Below are positions 54,359 to 63,497 of a stretch of DNA of 64,000 nt, piece by piece. Below the pieces are notes generated by a model. It searched no databases. It was given only the letters and a program-made list of their open reading frames with translations, and was not told the DNA's origin. This stretch comes from Bog-756 sp963812525 (lineage in GTDB: Bacteria > Actinomycetota > Acidimicrobiia > Acidimicrobiales > RAAP-2), in contig CAWEVL010000010.1 in the NCBI GenBank assembly GCA_963812525.1, forward strand, positions 62,001 to 126,000. The letters run 5' to 3'. Made by a program: the position numbers and the translations under genes. The stretch's first letter is position 1; the number at the start of each line of letters is the position of its first letter.

Positions 54359-55643
54359 GTGGTGCCGGCCCGGACCCGTCCCAACGACCCCAATGTGGCC
54401 GTCTATGCCGCCTGGCGGGCCGAGTCCGCCCGGCTCGTAGCAGCCCTCACACGGATGACTCGCGACGTGAGCCTCGCCGAGGACCTGGCCCAGGACGCCC
54501 TGGTCGCCGCGCTCGAGCAGTGGCCGGAGACGGGCGTGCCGGACAATCCCATCGCATGGCTCATGACCGTGGCGAAGCGCCGAGCCATCGACCACTTCCG
54601 GCGCACCGAGACCATGCGCCGCAAGCTCGCCGAGCTCGGACATGCCAGCGACAGCCAAGCGGCGGCGGTGCCCGACGTCGAAAGTCAGGTTGACTTCATC
54701 GAGGACGACGTCCTCCGCCTCGTATTCCTGTCCTGCAATCCGGCGTTGACGCCCGAGTCACGGGCGGCGCTGACCCTGCGGCTAGTCGGCGGCCTCACCA
54801 CGGTCGAGATCGCCCGAGGTTTCCTCGTCACCGAGTCCACCATGGGGCAACGGATCTCCCGGGCGAAGAAGACGCTGTCTGAGGCCCACGCCGAGTTCGA
54901 GCTGCCGGTGGGAGCCGAACGGACCGAGCGGCTCGACGACGTGATGGCGGTCATCTACCTGATCTTCAACGAGGGGTACACGGCCACCACGGGTGAGGAC
55001 TGGATGCGCCCGGACCTCGTGGACGAGGCGATCCGGCTGGCGCGAATGCTGGTCGACCTCACTCCCGACGAACCCGAAGTGCTCGCTCTGGAGGCCCTCC
55101 TCGAGATCCAGGGCTCGCGGATGGCGGCCCGCCTCGACGAGCACGGGATCCCGGTCCTGCTGGAGGAACAGGACCGTAGCCTCTGGGATCAGGTGCGCGT
55201 CCGGCGGGGCCTGGCGGCACTGGAGGGAGCGGAAGAGTTGGCCGCGGCCGGGGCCCCGGTCGGGCGTTACTTCCTGCAGGCCCTGATCGCGGCACAGCAC
55301 GGGCGCGCTCGAGCGCGCAGAGGAGACGGACTGGCACCGGATCGCGGCTCTCTACGACGTCCTGTCCCGCACCGCGCCCGGGCCGGTCGTTGAGGTCAAC
55401 CGGGCCGTCGCCCACGGTCGGGCGTTCGGTGCCGACGCCGGTCTTGCCGTCCTGGAAGAGGTACGCGACGACGCGCTCGGCGAGTCACCGTTGGTGCCGA
55501 GCGTGCGTGGAGACCTGCTCGAGCGGGCTGGTCGGCACGATCAGGCGATGGCCGCGTTCACCGAGGCGGCGGCACGTTCGGCGAATGCAGGTGAACGCGC
55601 CGTACTGGTGCGCCGGGCGGACCAGAACCGGCCGCCTTCCTAG
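54359..55643 (+). CDS. ECF42-type RNA polymerase sigma factor with C-terminal TPR domain, frameshifted
   Basis: About 427 residues. Region 2: A-E-S-A-R-L-V-A-A-L-T-R-M-T-R-D and A-E-D-L-A-Q-D-A-L-V-A-A-L-E-Q-W-P. Region 4: L-T-L-R-L-V-G-G-L-T-T-V-E-I-A-R-G-F-L-V. The long C-terminal SnoaL/TPR-like part (D-V-M-A-V-I-Y-L-I-F-N-E-G-Y) is the mark of ECF42 factors, which lack a classical anti-sigma and control adjacent YCII genes. A one-base shift near 55302 separates L-Q-A-L-I-A-A-Q-H from L-E-R-A-E-E-T-D-W-H-R-I-A-A-L-Y-D. The rest reads normally to TAG at 55643. Start: one of the GTGs at 54359/54362. Confidence 0.8.
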
Positions 55644-55787
55644 TACTGCGCCTCCGCGTGGGGTGGAGGCTGGGATCGATGCCCGTGCGCGATGCCTACC
55701 CGGCGTTCAGGGATACTCTCCTCTACGAGGCCCCTTTCAGCTCCCTGCCGACGACGGCGTAGCATCTCGGCCTTGGACGATGCCGAA

Positions 55788-56363
55788 ATGAACCACCCCT
55801 TACACGAGAACGTCGGAAAGCGAAACGGTCAGGAGCGGCCAGTGGCGAACCCACCCATTGAGTCGATATCAGGTCAGCCGGAGCGGTGGTTCTCCAAGTG
55901 CGGGGTGCAGGCCTCAGTCGTCAAGTATTTGATTCAGACGAGCTGGCATATTCGATGGGTCGGCGACTGCCTTGCGCGCGACCGGTTCAAAGCCGTAAGG
56001 CTGGACCGCGACGGGGAGCCGATCCACGACCTGGACGCAGAAAGAGATGGGCTACAGCTCTTGGTAGAGGTGATTGGTCATCCCGGCGCTGACGATAGCG
56101 GGGACGGGAGGCCGACCTTCCCGACCCAGGAGCGAGGGCATGCGATTGCTCGATACTCAGATGCGCTTCTCAGTGGGCCAGCCATGCGAAGGCGACACCC
56201 CGGAGCCAGGTTTGTCCAGGCTTTCCCCGCTCACGGGCTGTATTGCACATCTGTGCCGAGGGCTAGGGCTTACGGCGCGTTGTCTATGCGCGCAGGCGAA
56301 GCCGAGTTGTGGATGGTTAGCAAGGACGGAACGGTGACGGAACGAGCACAGAGACCTTCCTGA
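55788..56363 (+). CDS. Hypothetical protein (191 aa)
   Basis: Unrecognised protein in an intact frame. Middle part (V-V-K-Y-L-I-Q-T-S-W-H-I-R-W-V-G-D-C-L-A-R-D-R) looks structured, and the last 60 residues include A-H-G-L-Y-C-T-S-V-P-R-A-R-A-Y-G. The ATG at 55788 is the most sensible start; the frame is open about 30 codons further up. No ribosome site is obvious, so the gene is plausible but unproven. Confidence 0.4.
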   Translation: MNHPLHENVGKRNGQERPVANPPIESISGQPERWFSKCGVQASVVKYLIQTSWHIRWVGDCLARDRFKAVRLDRDGEPIHDLDAERDGLQLLVEVIGHPGADDSGDGRPTFPTQERGHAIARYSDALLSGPAMRRRHPGARFVQAFPAHGLYCTSVPRARAYGALSMRAGEAELWMVSKDGTVTERAQRPS

Positions 56364-56490
56364 ACGGGCTGCGCCGGTGGCCCGTATGTCCATGAACCTG
56401 GTGATATAGGTCGGCAAAAGAAGCGCTGCCTACCCGGTGTTCAGTGGCACCCCATCTCGAAGCTGGGGCACCTAGCGAGCAGGGGCCCGA

Positions 56491-56856
56491 TCAGTTTGTC
56501 GTGAGCGTAAGCGCCGTTGGATGCTTCGGCTGGTAAAGGCCGACCGTACCCCCGCCTGGAAGTTGAATCTTCGTCACCGATCCCCATCGAGCCTCCTCGA
56601 CATCCGAGCACTGAACACCCTTCGTGACGAGAGCGTCTATCTCGGATCGGAGGTCGTCGCACATGAGGTACAACTCGTGACCGCCGTCCTCGTCCGCAGG
56701 ATGGATGGCCAACTCCGCCGGAGGGAGGGCGAAGATCAGCCAGTCGTGACCGGCATCTACCGAGAAGTATCCCAATACGTCACGAAAGAAGGTCCGGTCA
56801 GCCGAAGCGTCCTTGCTATAGATCACGATATGGGCTCCGAAAATCAACGTCGGCAC
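56491..56856 (-). CDS. VOC family protein
   Basis: A 121-residue VOC protein: F-G-A-H-I-V-I-Y-S-K-D-A-S-A-D-R-T-F-F-R-D-V-L-G-Y, E-L-Y-L-M-C-D-D-L and the closing G-G-T-V-G-L-Y-Q-P-K. The first metal position is His; the late Glu/His positions differ from glyoxalase I. Upstream bases lead into the truncated IS110 copy, so its promoter may have been altered by that insertion. Confidence 0.75.
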   Translation of the reverse strand: MPTLIFGAHIVIYSKDASADRTFFRDVLGYFSVDAGHDWLIFALPPAELAIHPADEDGGHELYLMCDDLRSEIDALVTKGVQCSDVEEARWGSVTKIQLPGGGTVGLYQPKHPTALTLTTN

Positions 56857-56894
56857 CGCCTCTCAGGTTCACGATCAAGCCTGCCACACAGGAT

Positions 56895-57689
56895 CTACAA
56901 CAGATCCACCCGTCCCATCGACCCGGCATGATTGTCGCCTGCGGCCACGAGGAGCGTGGCCGCAGTGTCGGGTCCGACACCGAACAGGGCGAGCAGGTCG
57001 GGGGCTGTGGCAATGAGCAGCGACCCGATCTTCACCTCCAGCTCGGTGATCTCGGCGTCGAGGGACTGGACCCGGTGAGCCAGTGAGGAGAGTGACGCCT
57101 TGGTGGCGGCGGTCAACGGATCGGCGGACCGGGTGGGTCGGAGCTTCGCTGCTTCGCCCACCAATGCCGGCACGGTGAGGCCCTTCAGGCGGCAATGGAG
57201 CTGGTCAGGAGCCGTGAATCCCAGGTGGCGCATCTGGGTGATGGCCTTCACCCTGGCGTGGCGAGCCGAGCGCTTGGCGACCATCAGTACGCGGATGGCC
57301 TCAACGGGGCCCTCCTTGGTCTTGCCGGAACCCGAAGCCCGCCCGCTGATGGCCGCACGGGCCGCCTCGACCGCATCGAGGGTGTCGGACTTACCGTGGT
57401 TGCGGCGGGCCTGGCGGTTCGGCCGATTGACCTCGACAACCTCCAGGCCTCTCCGCCTAAGGAACCGGGCGAGGCCCACCCCATAGGAACCGGTTCCCTC
57501 GATACCGATCCTGCTCACCTGGCCAAACTGCTCGAGCCAGGCCAGCAGCGCCCTGAAGCCGGGGGCGTCCGCTGGGAAGGATTCGGTCCCCACCAGTCTT
57601 CCCAGTGGATCGAGTGCTGCAACGACGTGGCTGTCGAGATGCGTGTCGACACCACCCGTGATGCCGGGTTGAGCTTCTACGATGGTCAT
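56895..57689 (-). pseudogene. IS110 transposase, C-terminally truncated
   Basis: The first 253 or so codons are identical to the intact copy. After L-V-A-A-G-D-N the frame runs into flanking DNA (H-A-G-S-M-G-R-V-D-L-L) and stops. The Transposase_20 domain with its serine nucleophile is lost, so it cannot act alone. Its non-coding end might still be used in trans by the intact transposase. Confidence 0.85.
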
Positions 57690-57966
57690 TGCCGTCCCTA
57701 CTTTCCTTAACGTGGATGGGGATGGCACGGCCGTCCCCGATCAGGGCGACGGGTGGTTCGACTTGTTGGTAGCAAGCCGGACCGATCACCCTCCCTTGGG
57801 ACGGGACGTGCCGTTTCTCAATTTGCTGTCTGGAAGAGCTCGGCCGACGACGCCCGAAGACGCCTGATGACTCCGAGTCAGACCAAATCTCCCAGTGCTC
57901 CCGAAGCTATTGAGGACCAGCCGGAAAGCGGTGGACCCTCCAGGACAGTGTCACTGATCAGGGGCA
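56930..57966 (-). mobile_element. IS110-family insertion sequence, truncated second copy
   Basis: About 1,037 bases matching the copy at 50623-51659 without any difference I could see. It keeps the non-coding (bridge-RNA) end and the first three quarters of the transposase but lacks the other end. The right boundary TCAGGGGCA is shared by both copies. It ends 11 bases from the stop codon of the neighbouring SDR gene. Confidence 0.85.
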
Positions 57967-57977
57967 GGGTTGTGCAG

Positions 57978-58910
57978 CTACAACGGAATCCCGAGTCGAG
58001 AGCAAATCTGCGTCACCTCGTCGAAGATCGAGTCCGGGATGGTGAACGGCTTGGTTGCCGCCACCTCGGCCAGATGGACCTCGATGTCGTCCGCTGTCGG
58101 TGGTATCTCGGGGGACGCCACCCAGCCCTCACCAAGACCGACGAAGACCCGAGCGAAGCGCCCCGCACAGGCTGAGTAGTTCTGATGGGTGATCGTGCAG
58201 GATCGGCTGGCAAGGTATACGACCATGGGAACTACAAGCTCGGGCTCGATCGCACGGAGAAAAGGCACATCGTCCCCGAGTTCCTCTCGGTCGCCAACAG
58301 TCTCGGTGACCATTCGGGAGTAGCCGAAGGGCAGGACGGTGTTCGCCAGGATGCCGTGGGCCGCACCGTCGATGGCGATGACATTGGCGAGCCCGACGAT
58401 GCCTGCCTTCGCTGCGGCGTAGTGCGCCGAGTTGGGTTGGCCGAAGAGGCCAGCCGAGGAGGTGATGAAGACGAACCGCCCGCCACCTTGGGACTTCATC
58501 ACCCGGTAAGCGGGCTGACTCAGGTAGAAGCTGCCGTCGAGATGGACGGTGAGCATCCGACGCCAGTTGTCGGCAGACAGCTCGTCGAAGGGCAGGGTGT
58601 CAAAAATGCCCGCATTACTCACGACGGCATCGAGTCGTCCGAACTGCTCCATCGCCATGTCCACTATGGCCGCCGCACTGTCGGGGCTGTCTACCGAGTC
58701 GTGCGAGGCAACCGCAATGCCTCCCTGGTCGGAGATCTCTTTTACGACCCTGTCGGCCACTGTTGAGTCGGCCTCGTCGCCGTGCATTGTCACGCCGATG
58801 TCGTTGACGACAACCGAGGCGCCCCTCTGAGCCAGCTCCAAGGCATACAGACGGCCAAGTCCCCGACCGGAGCCGGTCACGATGACCGCTTGTCCCGTGA
58901 AGTCGATCAT
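57978..58910 (-). CDS. SDR family oxidoreductase
   Basis: A 310-residue SDR: V-T-G-S-G-R-G-L-G (cofactor), S-N-A-G-I-F, F-I-T-S-S-A-G-L-F and Y-A-A-A-K (Tyr/Lys). The long C-terminal extension (about 60 residues beyond the Rossmann core) and the D-I-G-V segment resemble the dehydrogenase domain of multifunctional beta-oxidation-type SDRs. GGGAGGAG precedes the ATG at 58910. The truncated IS110 has landed 11 bases beyond the stop. Substrate unknown. Confidence 0.85.
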   Translation of the reverse strand: MIDFTGQAVIVTGSGRGLGRLYALELAQRGASVVVNDIGVTMHGDEADSTVADRVVKEISDQGGIAVASHDSVDSPDSAAAIVDMAMEQFGRLDAVVSNAGIFDTLPFDELSADNWRRMLTVHLDGSFYLSQPAYRVMKSQGGGRFVFITSSAGLFGQPNSAHYAAAKAGIVGLANVIAIDGAAHGILANTVLPFGYSRMVTETVGDREELGDDVPFLRAIEPELVVPMVVYLASRSCTITHQNYSACAGRFARVFVGLGEGWVASPEIPPTADDIEVHLAEVAATKPFTIPDSIFDEVTQICSRLGIPL

Positions 58911-59148
58911 GGGCAACTCCTCCCTCTCGGTGGTCCAGGAACCAAACATTCGCTCCGACACATGCGCCGAACGGTACTACGCCAGTGGAGCGTCCCCGAG
59001 GTGCCGGTCGGGGACAGGGGTCGCCCGTCGCAATACGCAAAAGAACGGCTCTCCGTCCGATCTACGGTTCGGCGCCTCACCCAAGGTTGCATCCGTGAGA
59101 CGGAGTTTCGTTCTGTCCCCCCACCGACACGCAAGTAGCGTTCCCGCC

Positions 59149-60045
59149 ATGGCCGCCGTTCTCGAACTCCGTGGACTGTCCCGCCGCTACGGGGACATCG
59201 TGGCCCTCGATGACCTGTCTCTCGTCGTGCCGTCCGGCCAGGTGGTCGGCTTCCTCGGTCCGAACGGTGCCGGAAAGACGACCACCATGCGCGCCATCTT
59301 CGGTTTGACCACCCTCGATGGTGGCAGCGTGCACTGGAACGGCAAGCCGGTGAATCAGAAGACACGTCGGCGTTTCGGCTACATGCCCGAAGAACGGGGA
59401 CTGTACCCCGGCATGCACGTTGGGGAGCAGATCGAATACTTCGGCCGTCTACACGGCATGAGCTCGCGCGATGCTGCGAAGTCGACCGGGCAATGGTTGG
59501 AGCGACTCGAGATCGCCAACCGCTGGAACGACAAGGTCGAAGTGCTCTCGCACGGGAACCAGCAGCGGGTGCAGTTGGCGGCCGCGCTGGTGCACCAACC
59601 GGAGCTCATCATTCTGGACGAACCGCTTTCGGGTCTGGACCCGGTCGGTATCGACGCCATCGGTAAAGTGCTGGTCGATCAGGCGCACGCCGGCTGCTGT
59701 GTGATCTTCAGCAGCCACCAACTCGATCAGGTAGAGGAGCTTTGCGAGCAGGTCACTATCGTCGACCACGGGCATTTGGTGGTGACGGGCACGGTTGACG
59801 AGTTGGCCAGCAGCGGACCTCGTCGCCTGGTGGTGCGGGTGGAAGGGGATCGGGATGGCGCCTGGGCCCGTCTGCTGCCCGGCGTCACCGTTTCCGAGAC
59901 CCGGGGCAGCGAGATCCGGCTCGTCCTCGATGACGACACGGACAGCGACCTGGTGCTGACCGCGGCCATGGCGGCTGGGAAGGTGTCGGAGTTTTCCTTC
60001 GGACGCCGCCGGCTGTCCGAAGTCTTCCGGGAGTCGCTGGCGTGA
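59149..60045 (+). CDS. ABC transporter ATP-binding protein (NatA-like)
   Basis: A 298-residue ATPase: Walker A G-P-N-G-A-G-K-T-T (about 37-45), Q-loop region Y-M-P-E-E-R-G-L-Y-P, signature L-S-H-G-N-Q-Q-R (a G-to-H variant of L-S-G-G-Q), Walker B L-I-I-L-D-E-P and the H-loop S-S-H. The E-E-R-G-L-Y-P segment and C-terminal extension are typical of NatA/YhaQ-type exporters. It overlaps the permease start by GTGA, so the two are coupled. Transported substrate unknown. Confidence 0.9.
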   Translation: MAAVLELRGLSRRYGDIVALDDLSLVVPSGQVVGFLGPNGAGKTTTMRAIFGLTTLDGGSVHWNGKPVNQKTRRRFGYMPEERGLYPGMHVGEQIEYFGRLHGMSSRDAAKSTGQWLERLEIANRWNDKVEVLSHGNQQRVQLAAALVHQPELIILDEPLSGLDPVGIDAIGKVLVDQAHAGCCVIFSSHQLDQVEELCEQVTIVDHGHLVVTGTVDELASSGPRRLVVRVEGDRDGAWARLLPGVTVSETRGSEIRLVLDDDTDSDLVLTAAMAAGKVSEFSFGRRRLSEVFRESLA

Positions 60046-61442
60046 GGCAAGTCATCATCGTCGGCGTCCTTGCCGTCGTCGCCCTCGTTCGGGTGTGGAT
60101 GCGATTGCGCAAACAGCGCCAGCGGGCGAACCAAGCCGCCATGGGCGTGCCGGGGGGGGAGGCGAAATCGGCGGGCCAGGCGACGGTGTCTCCGGCCTCG
60201 GCCGCACCGGCTGCCACGACGACGTCCAGCCATCGAGCAGCCAACTTCGGGGCTCGCTTCGGGGACGTCGGCATCATCGCCATGCGTGAGATCACCGAGC
60301 GTGTGCGCGGGCGCATCTTCCGAGTTGGGACGGTGATCATCCTGCTGGCCGTCGGTTTGGCCATCATCATCCCCAACCTCAATCACCACAGCGGCGGCAG
60401 TGGTGTGACGACGCAAAAGGTGGGCGTCGTGGGCTCGCTGTCGCCAGAGTTCCAAAAAGTGGTGGTCGAAGCGGGGAGGGCGGTCAAAGACGACGTGCAT
60501 TTTGTGACCGAATCGTCGCTGAACCAGGCCAAGCGCAAGCTGCACGACAACTCGTTGGCTTTTGTCATCGTCAATGGCGATGCCTTGCTACTCAACGAAC
60601 CGGCCAGCGACTCCAGCTCGCCCGCCGATCCGACCCTGGTGCAGAACGTGGCGGAGTACCTCGGCCTCCTACGTTCCTATCAATCCGCCGGCCTAACGCC
60701 AGCGCAGACCCGTTCGGTCACCAACGCCCGGCCGATTCCGGTCCATCTGCTGAGCCAGGGCCAGAAAAAGAAGGTCAATGCGACGTCAGTCGTCGGAATG
60801 ATCATGCTGTTCGTGCTGTTGACGCAGTACTGCACGTGGATCCTGATCGGCGTCATGCAGGAGAAGTCGAGCCGGGTCGTCGAAGTCTTGCTGGCCGCGG
60901 TGCGCCCGATCCAACTGTTGGGGGGCAAAGTTCTCGGCATCGGTCTGGTGGCGCTGAGCCAGGCCGTCGTTGTGGTCGGATTTGCCCTGTTGGTGGCCAA
61001 AGCCGTGGGCTCAGACATCCTGAGAGGTTCCGAGCCGATGGCACTCTTGGCGGAATTGGTCTGGTTCGTCCTCGGGTACGCCTTCTACTGTTGGGTCTAT
61101 GCGGCGGCTGGTTCCATGGCCGAACGTCAGGACCAGGTGCAGACTTTGGCCTTCCCTCTGAGTATTCCGATTCTCATCGGCTACATCTTTTCGATCACCG
61201 TGGTCAGCACGGGCAACGCCAGCCTCCTTTTCAAAGTCCTGGCCTACCTTCCACCGACCGCGCCTTTCGCAATGTCGGCGCTCGTGGCCATCAATCAAGT
61301 GACCTGGTGGCAGTTCTTGGCCTCAACGCTCATCACGTTGGCCGCCACCGCCGGCGTCGCAGTGTTCGCGGCACGTATTTACAGCCGTGCCGTCCTACGC
61401 ACCGGCGGTCGGGTGCGCCTCAAGCAGTTGCGTAACAGCTGA
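60042..61442 (+). CDS. ABC-2 type permease (NatB-like)
   Basis: A 466-residue permease. Span one (V-I-I-V-G-V-L-A-V-V-A-L-V) and a basic linker with M-R-E-I-T-E-R-V-R-G-R-I-F-R are followed by span two (V-I-I-L-L-A-V-G-L-A-I-I-I-P). A large outside loop (residues about 105-240) and five or six C-terminal spans, with Q-E-K-S-S-R-V-V-E-V-L-L-A-A-V-R-P-I-Q-L-L-G-G-K, complete it. That last motif is the NatB/ABC-2 signature. Start GTG overlaps the ATPase stop. Together they form a complete exporter. Confidence 0.9.
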   Translation: MRQVIIVGVLAVVALVRVWMRLRKQRQRANQAAMGVPGGEAKSAGQATVSPASAAPAATTTSSHRAANFGARFGDVGIIAMREITERVRGRIFRVGTVIILLAVGLAIIIPNLNHHSGGSGVTTQKVGVVGSLSPEFQKVVVEAGRAVKDDVHFVTESSLNQAKRKLHDNSLAFVIVNGDALLLNEPASDSSSPADPTLVQNVAEYLGLLRSYQSAGLTPAQTRSVTNARPIPVHLLSQGQKKKVNATSVVGMIMLFVLLTQYCTWILIGVMQEKSSRVVEVLLAAVRPIQLLGGKVLGIGLVALSQAVVVVGFALLVAKAVGSDILRGSEPMALLAELVWFVLGYAFYCWVYAAAGSMAERQDQVQTLAFPLSIPILIGYIFSITVVSTGNASLLFKVLAYLPPTAPFAMSALVAINQVTWWQFLASTLITLAATAGVAVFAARIYSRAVLRTGGRVRLKQLRNS

Positions 61443-61499
61443 TCCCCCGACGCCGAATGGAAGGGTCCGTGTGATCTTGTACGGTCACGTTGTGCCAGT

Positions 61500-62029
61500 G
61501 TTCGATTGCGGGTGCAGTCGTCGATGGCCGTGTATTGGTAGTACTTCTTCTTGGTCCCCGGCAGCGGCTCGATGAACTTCACGTCCACTTGGACACGGTG
61601 ACCAGGGAGTTTCTTCTCATAGCGTTTCCAACGATCCTTGTGGCGCTTGTAGCGCTGCGAGCTCGGCAGCCTCGAGATCCCGAGGCGATGCAGAATGTTC
61701 CAGACCCCGGACGGGCTGATCGTGATGTCGTGGTATCGCTTCAGGTACATCGAGATCTTCTGGGGCCCGAAGTGGTAGTTCTCACGCAGGTAGACGATCT
61801 TGCCCACCACCTCGGTCTTCGTCGCCCTGGGGCTGTTCAGGGGCCTGGATGAGCCATCCCGCAGCCCTTCCTCGCCGAGCTCTTCATAGCGATGGAGCCA
61901 CTTGTAGAAGCACGGCCGGCTGATGCCGTAGTAACGGCAGGTCATGGCCACGTTTCCGGTGACTTCCTCCGCATGCCGGATCATCGCCAGGCGATGACGG
62001 ATCTTTCTCTGCTGCTCTCGTTCGTCCAT
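61500..62029 (-). pseudogene. IS481-like transposase, 3'-truncated
   Basis: Reading leftward from the ATG at 62029: H-R-L-A-M-I-R-H-A-E-E-V-T-G-N-V-A-M-T, an HTH (Y-G-I-S-R-P-C-F-Y-K-W-L), then the DDE core H-R-V-Q-V-D-V-K-F-I-E (first Asp) and Y-T-A-I-D-D-C-T-R. After that Arg the sequence no longer matches; the D-N-G and E parts of the catalytic triad are missing. It is not related in detail to the complete IS481 element next door. Confidence 0.8.
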
Positions 62030-62084
62030 CAGGATGTCCTCTCACAAGGAGATCACCGATGTAAACAACCTCTGTCAGTTTTAT

Positions 62085-62100
62085 ATTGTGCCCACGGCAG
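62085..62100. repeat. 16-bp copy of the tRNA-Arg 3' end (attachment-like repeat)
   Basis: ATTGTGCCCACGGCAG, identical to 63421-63436 where it forms the 3' end of the tRNA-Arg gene and four to five bases beyond. Same orientation, 1,336 bases apart. The duplication flanks the complete IS481-type element. Confidence 0.8.
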
Positions 62101-62130
62101 TGTGCTGGTTCAGGACATAGGAAAGGTGTC

Positions 62131-63417
62131 TCTCGAGACATAGGAAAGTTCAGATCCTTGATGCTCGGGCATGTCGAAAGCCCGATTGGTCATCACTGCG
62201 GTCATTGTCGAAGGTCGGAGCCAGGCTGAGGTTTCCCGCACCTACGAGGTCTCACCGGGATGGGTCTCCAAGCTGGTCGCTCGGTATCGCTCCGAGGGAG
62301 AAACGGCCTTCGAACCCCGGTCCCGACGGCCAAAGACCTCGCCCAACGCAGTGGCGGCGACGGTGGTTGGCCAGATCGTCGAAGTCCGCACGACGCTGGT
62401 GGCGGCCGGCCTTGATGCCGGACCGGACACCATCCGGTGGCATCTTGAACACCACCACGGAGTCCGGGTGTCGAGCGCCACCATCAGCCGCTATCTGGCC
62501 AAGGCCGGACTGGTTACCCCGCAGCCCCAGAAGAAGCCACGTTCGTCCTACATTCGCTTCGAGGCCGACCAACCCAACGAGTGCTGGCAGTCCGACTTCA
62601 CCCACTATCGACTGGTGACGGCGTCTGGTGCCCCCGGCGCCCATGTGGAGATCCTCTCCTGGCTGGATGACCACTCTCGCAAGGCTCTGTCGGTCACGGC
62701 TCACCGGCGGATCAGTGGACGGACCGTCCTCGGCTGCTTCCGGGAAGCCGTTGCCATCCATGGGGTTCCGGCCTCGACGTTGACTGACAATGGCATGGTC
62801 TTCACTACGCGACTGGCCGGGGGGAAAGGCGGGCGCAACGCTTTCGAATCAGAGCTTCACCGTCTGGGCGTGCACCAGAAGAACTCCCGGCCCAACCATC
62901 CGACCACCTGCGGCAAGGTCGAACGATTCCAGCAGACCATGAAGAAGTGGCTGCGGGCCCAACCCCGTCAGCCCTCGTCCATCGACGGGCTCCAGGCCCT
63001 CATCGACGAGTTCGTCGACAACTACAACGAACGCCGGCCCCACCGCTCACTCGCCGAGTCCTCGACACCCACAGCCGCCTACCTGGCCCGTCCGAAGACC
63101 GGTCCAGGGGCCGGCGCATCCGATCCCCACGATCGGGTGCGTCGGGACCGAGTCGACAAGGCCGGGACGGTCACCTTGCGCGTGCACGGCAAGCTCCACC
63201 ACATCGGCGTCGGGCGGATCCGCACCGGAACCCACGTCATCATGCTCATCCACGAGCTCCACGTACGGGTCGTCCAGGCCGCCACCGGCGAGCTACTCCG
63301 GGACTTCACGCTGGACCCGACCAGGGACTATCAGCCAACGGGCGCCCCGAAGGGGCCCGCTCGGCCCAAGAAACCGTGATCCGCGAGGGTTCGGAAGTTT
63401 CCTATGTCTCGCGAGAT
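62131..63417 (+). mobile_element. IS481-family insertion sequence, complete
   Basis: About 1.29 kb with imperfect terminal inverted repeats: TCTCGAGACATAGGAAAGTT (62131-62150), with GAGACATAGGAAA as the exactly shared core, matched by the complement of 63395-63417. One intact transposase gene fills the interior. A second copy of ACATAGGAAAG lies just outside the left end (near 62115), possibly a trace of an earlier insertion. Confidence 0.75.
62171..63379 (+). CDS. IS481 family transposase
   Basis: 402 residues. The N-terminal HTH (S-Q-A-E-V-S-R-T-Y-E-V-S-P-G-W-V-S-K-L) and a second helical domain precede the rve/DDE core: W-Q-S-D-F-T-H-Y (first Asp), T-L-T-D-N-G-M-V-F (second Asp), and G-K-V-E-R-F-Q-Q-T-M-K-K-W (Glu). 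The closing Y-N-E-R-R-P-H-R-S-L motif is also there. All catalytic residues are present and the frame is intact, so the element may be active. Starts at the ATG at 62171. Confidence 0.9.
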   Translation: MSKARLVITAVIVEGRSQAEVSRTYEVSPGWVSKLVARYRSEGETAFEPRSRRPKTSPNAVAATVVGQIVEVRTTLVAAGLDAGPDTIRWHLEHHHGVRVSSATISRYLAKAGLVTPQPQKKPRSSYIRFEADQPNECWQSDFTHYRLVTASGAPGAHVEILSWLDDHSRKALSVTAHRRISGRTVLGCFREAVAIHGVPASTLTDNGMVFTTRLAGGKGGRNAFESELHRLGVHQKNSRPNHPTTCGKVERFQQTMKKWLRAQPRQPSSIDGLQALIDEFVDNYNERRPHRSLAESSTPTAAYLARPKTGPGAGASDPHDRVRRDRVDKAGTVTLRVHGKLHHIGVGRIRTGTHVIMLIHELHVRVVQAATGELLRDFTLDPTRDYQPTGAPKGPARPKKP

Positions 63418-63420
63418 CAC

Positions 63421-63436
63421 ATTGTGCCCACGGCAG
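63421..63436. repeat. 16-bp tRNA-end repeat, tRNA-proximal copy
   Basis: Covers the last 12 bases of the tRNA-Arg gene and four bases downstream. Identical to 62085-62100. Together they have the layout of an integration site at a tRNA 3' end. Confidence 0.8.
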
Positions 63437-63497
63437 GATTTGAACCTGCGACACCTCATTTAGGAAACGAGTGCTCTATCCCCTGAGCTACGTGGGC
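63425..63497 (-). tRNA. tRNA-Arg (anticodon CCT)
   Basis: 73 bases folding as a standard tRNA: acceptor GCCCACG pairs with CGTGGGC, D arm GCTCAGGGGATAGAGC, anticodon stem CTCGT/ATGAG with loop TTCCTAA (anticodon CCT, reading AGG), variable GTGTC, and T arm GCAGG-TTCAAAT-CCTGC. CCA is not encoded. Its 3' end is duplicated at 62085-62100. tRNA genes of this kind are common integration targets. Confidence 0.9.
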
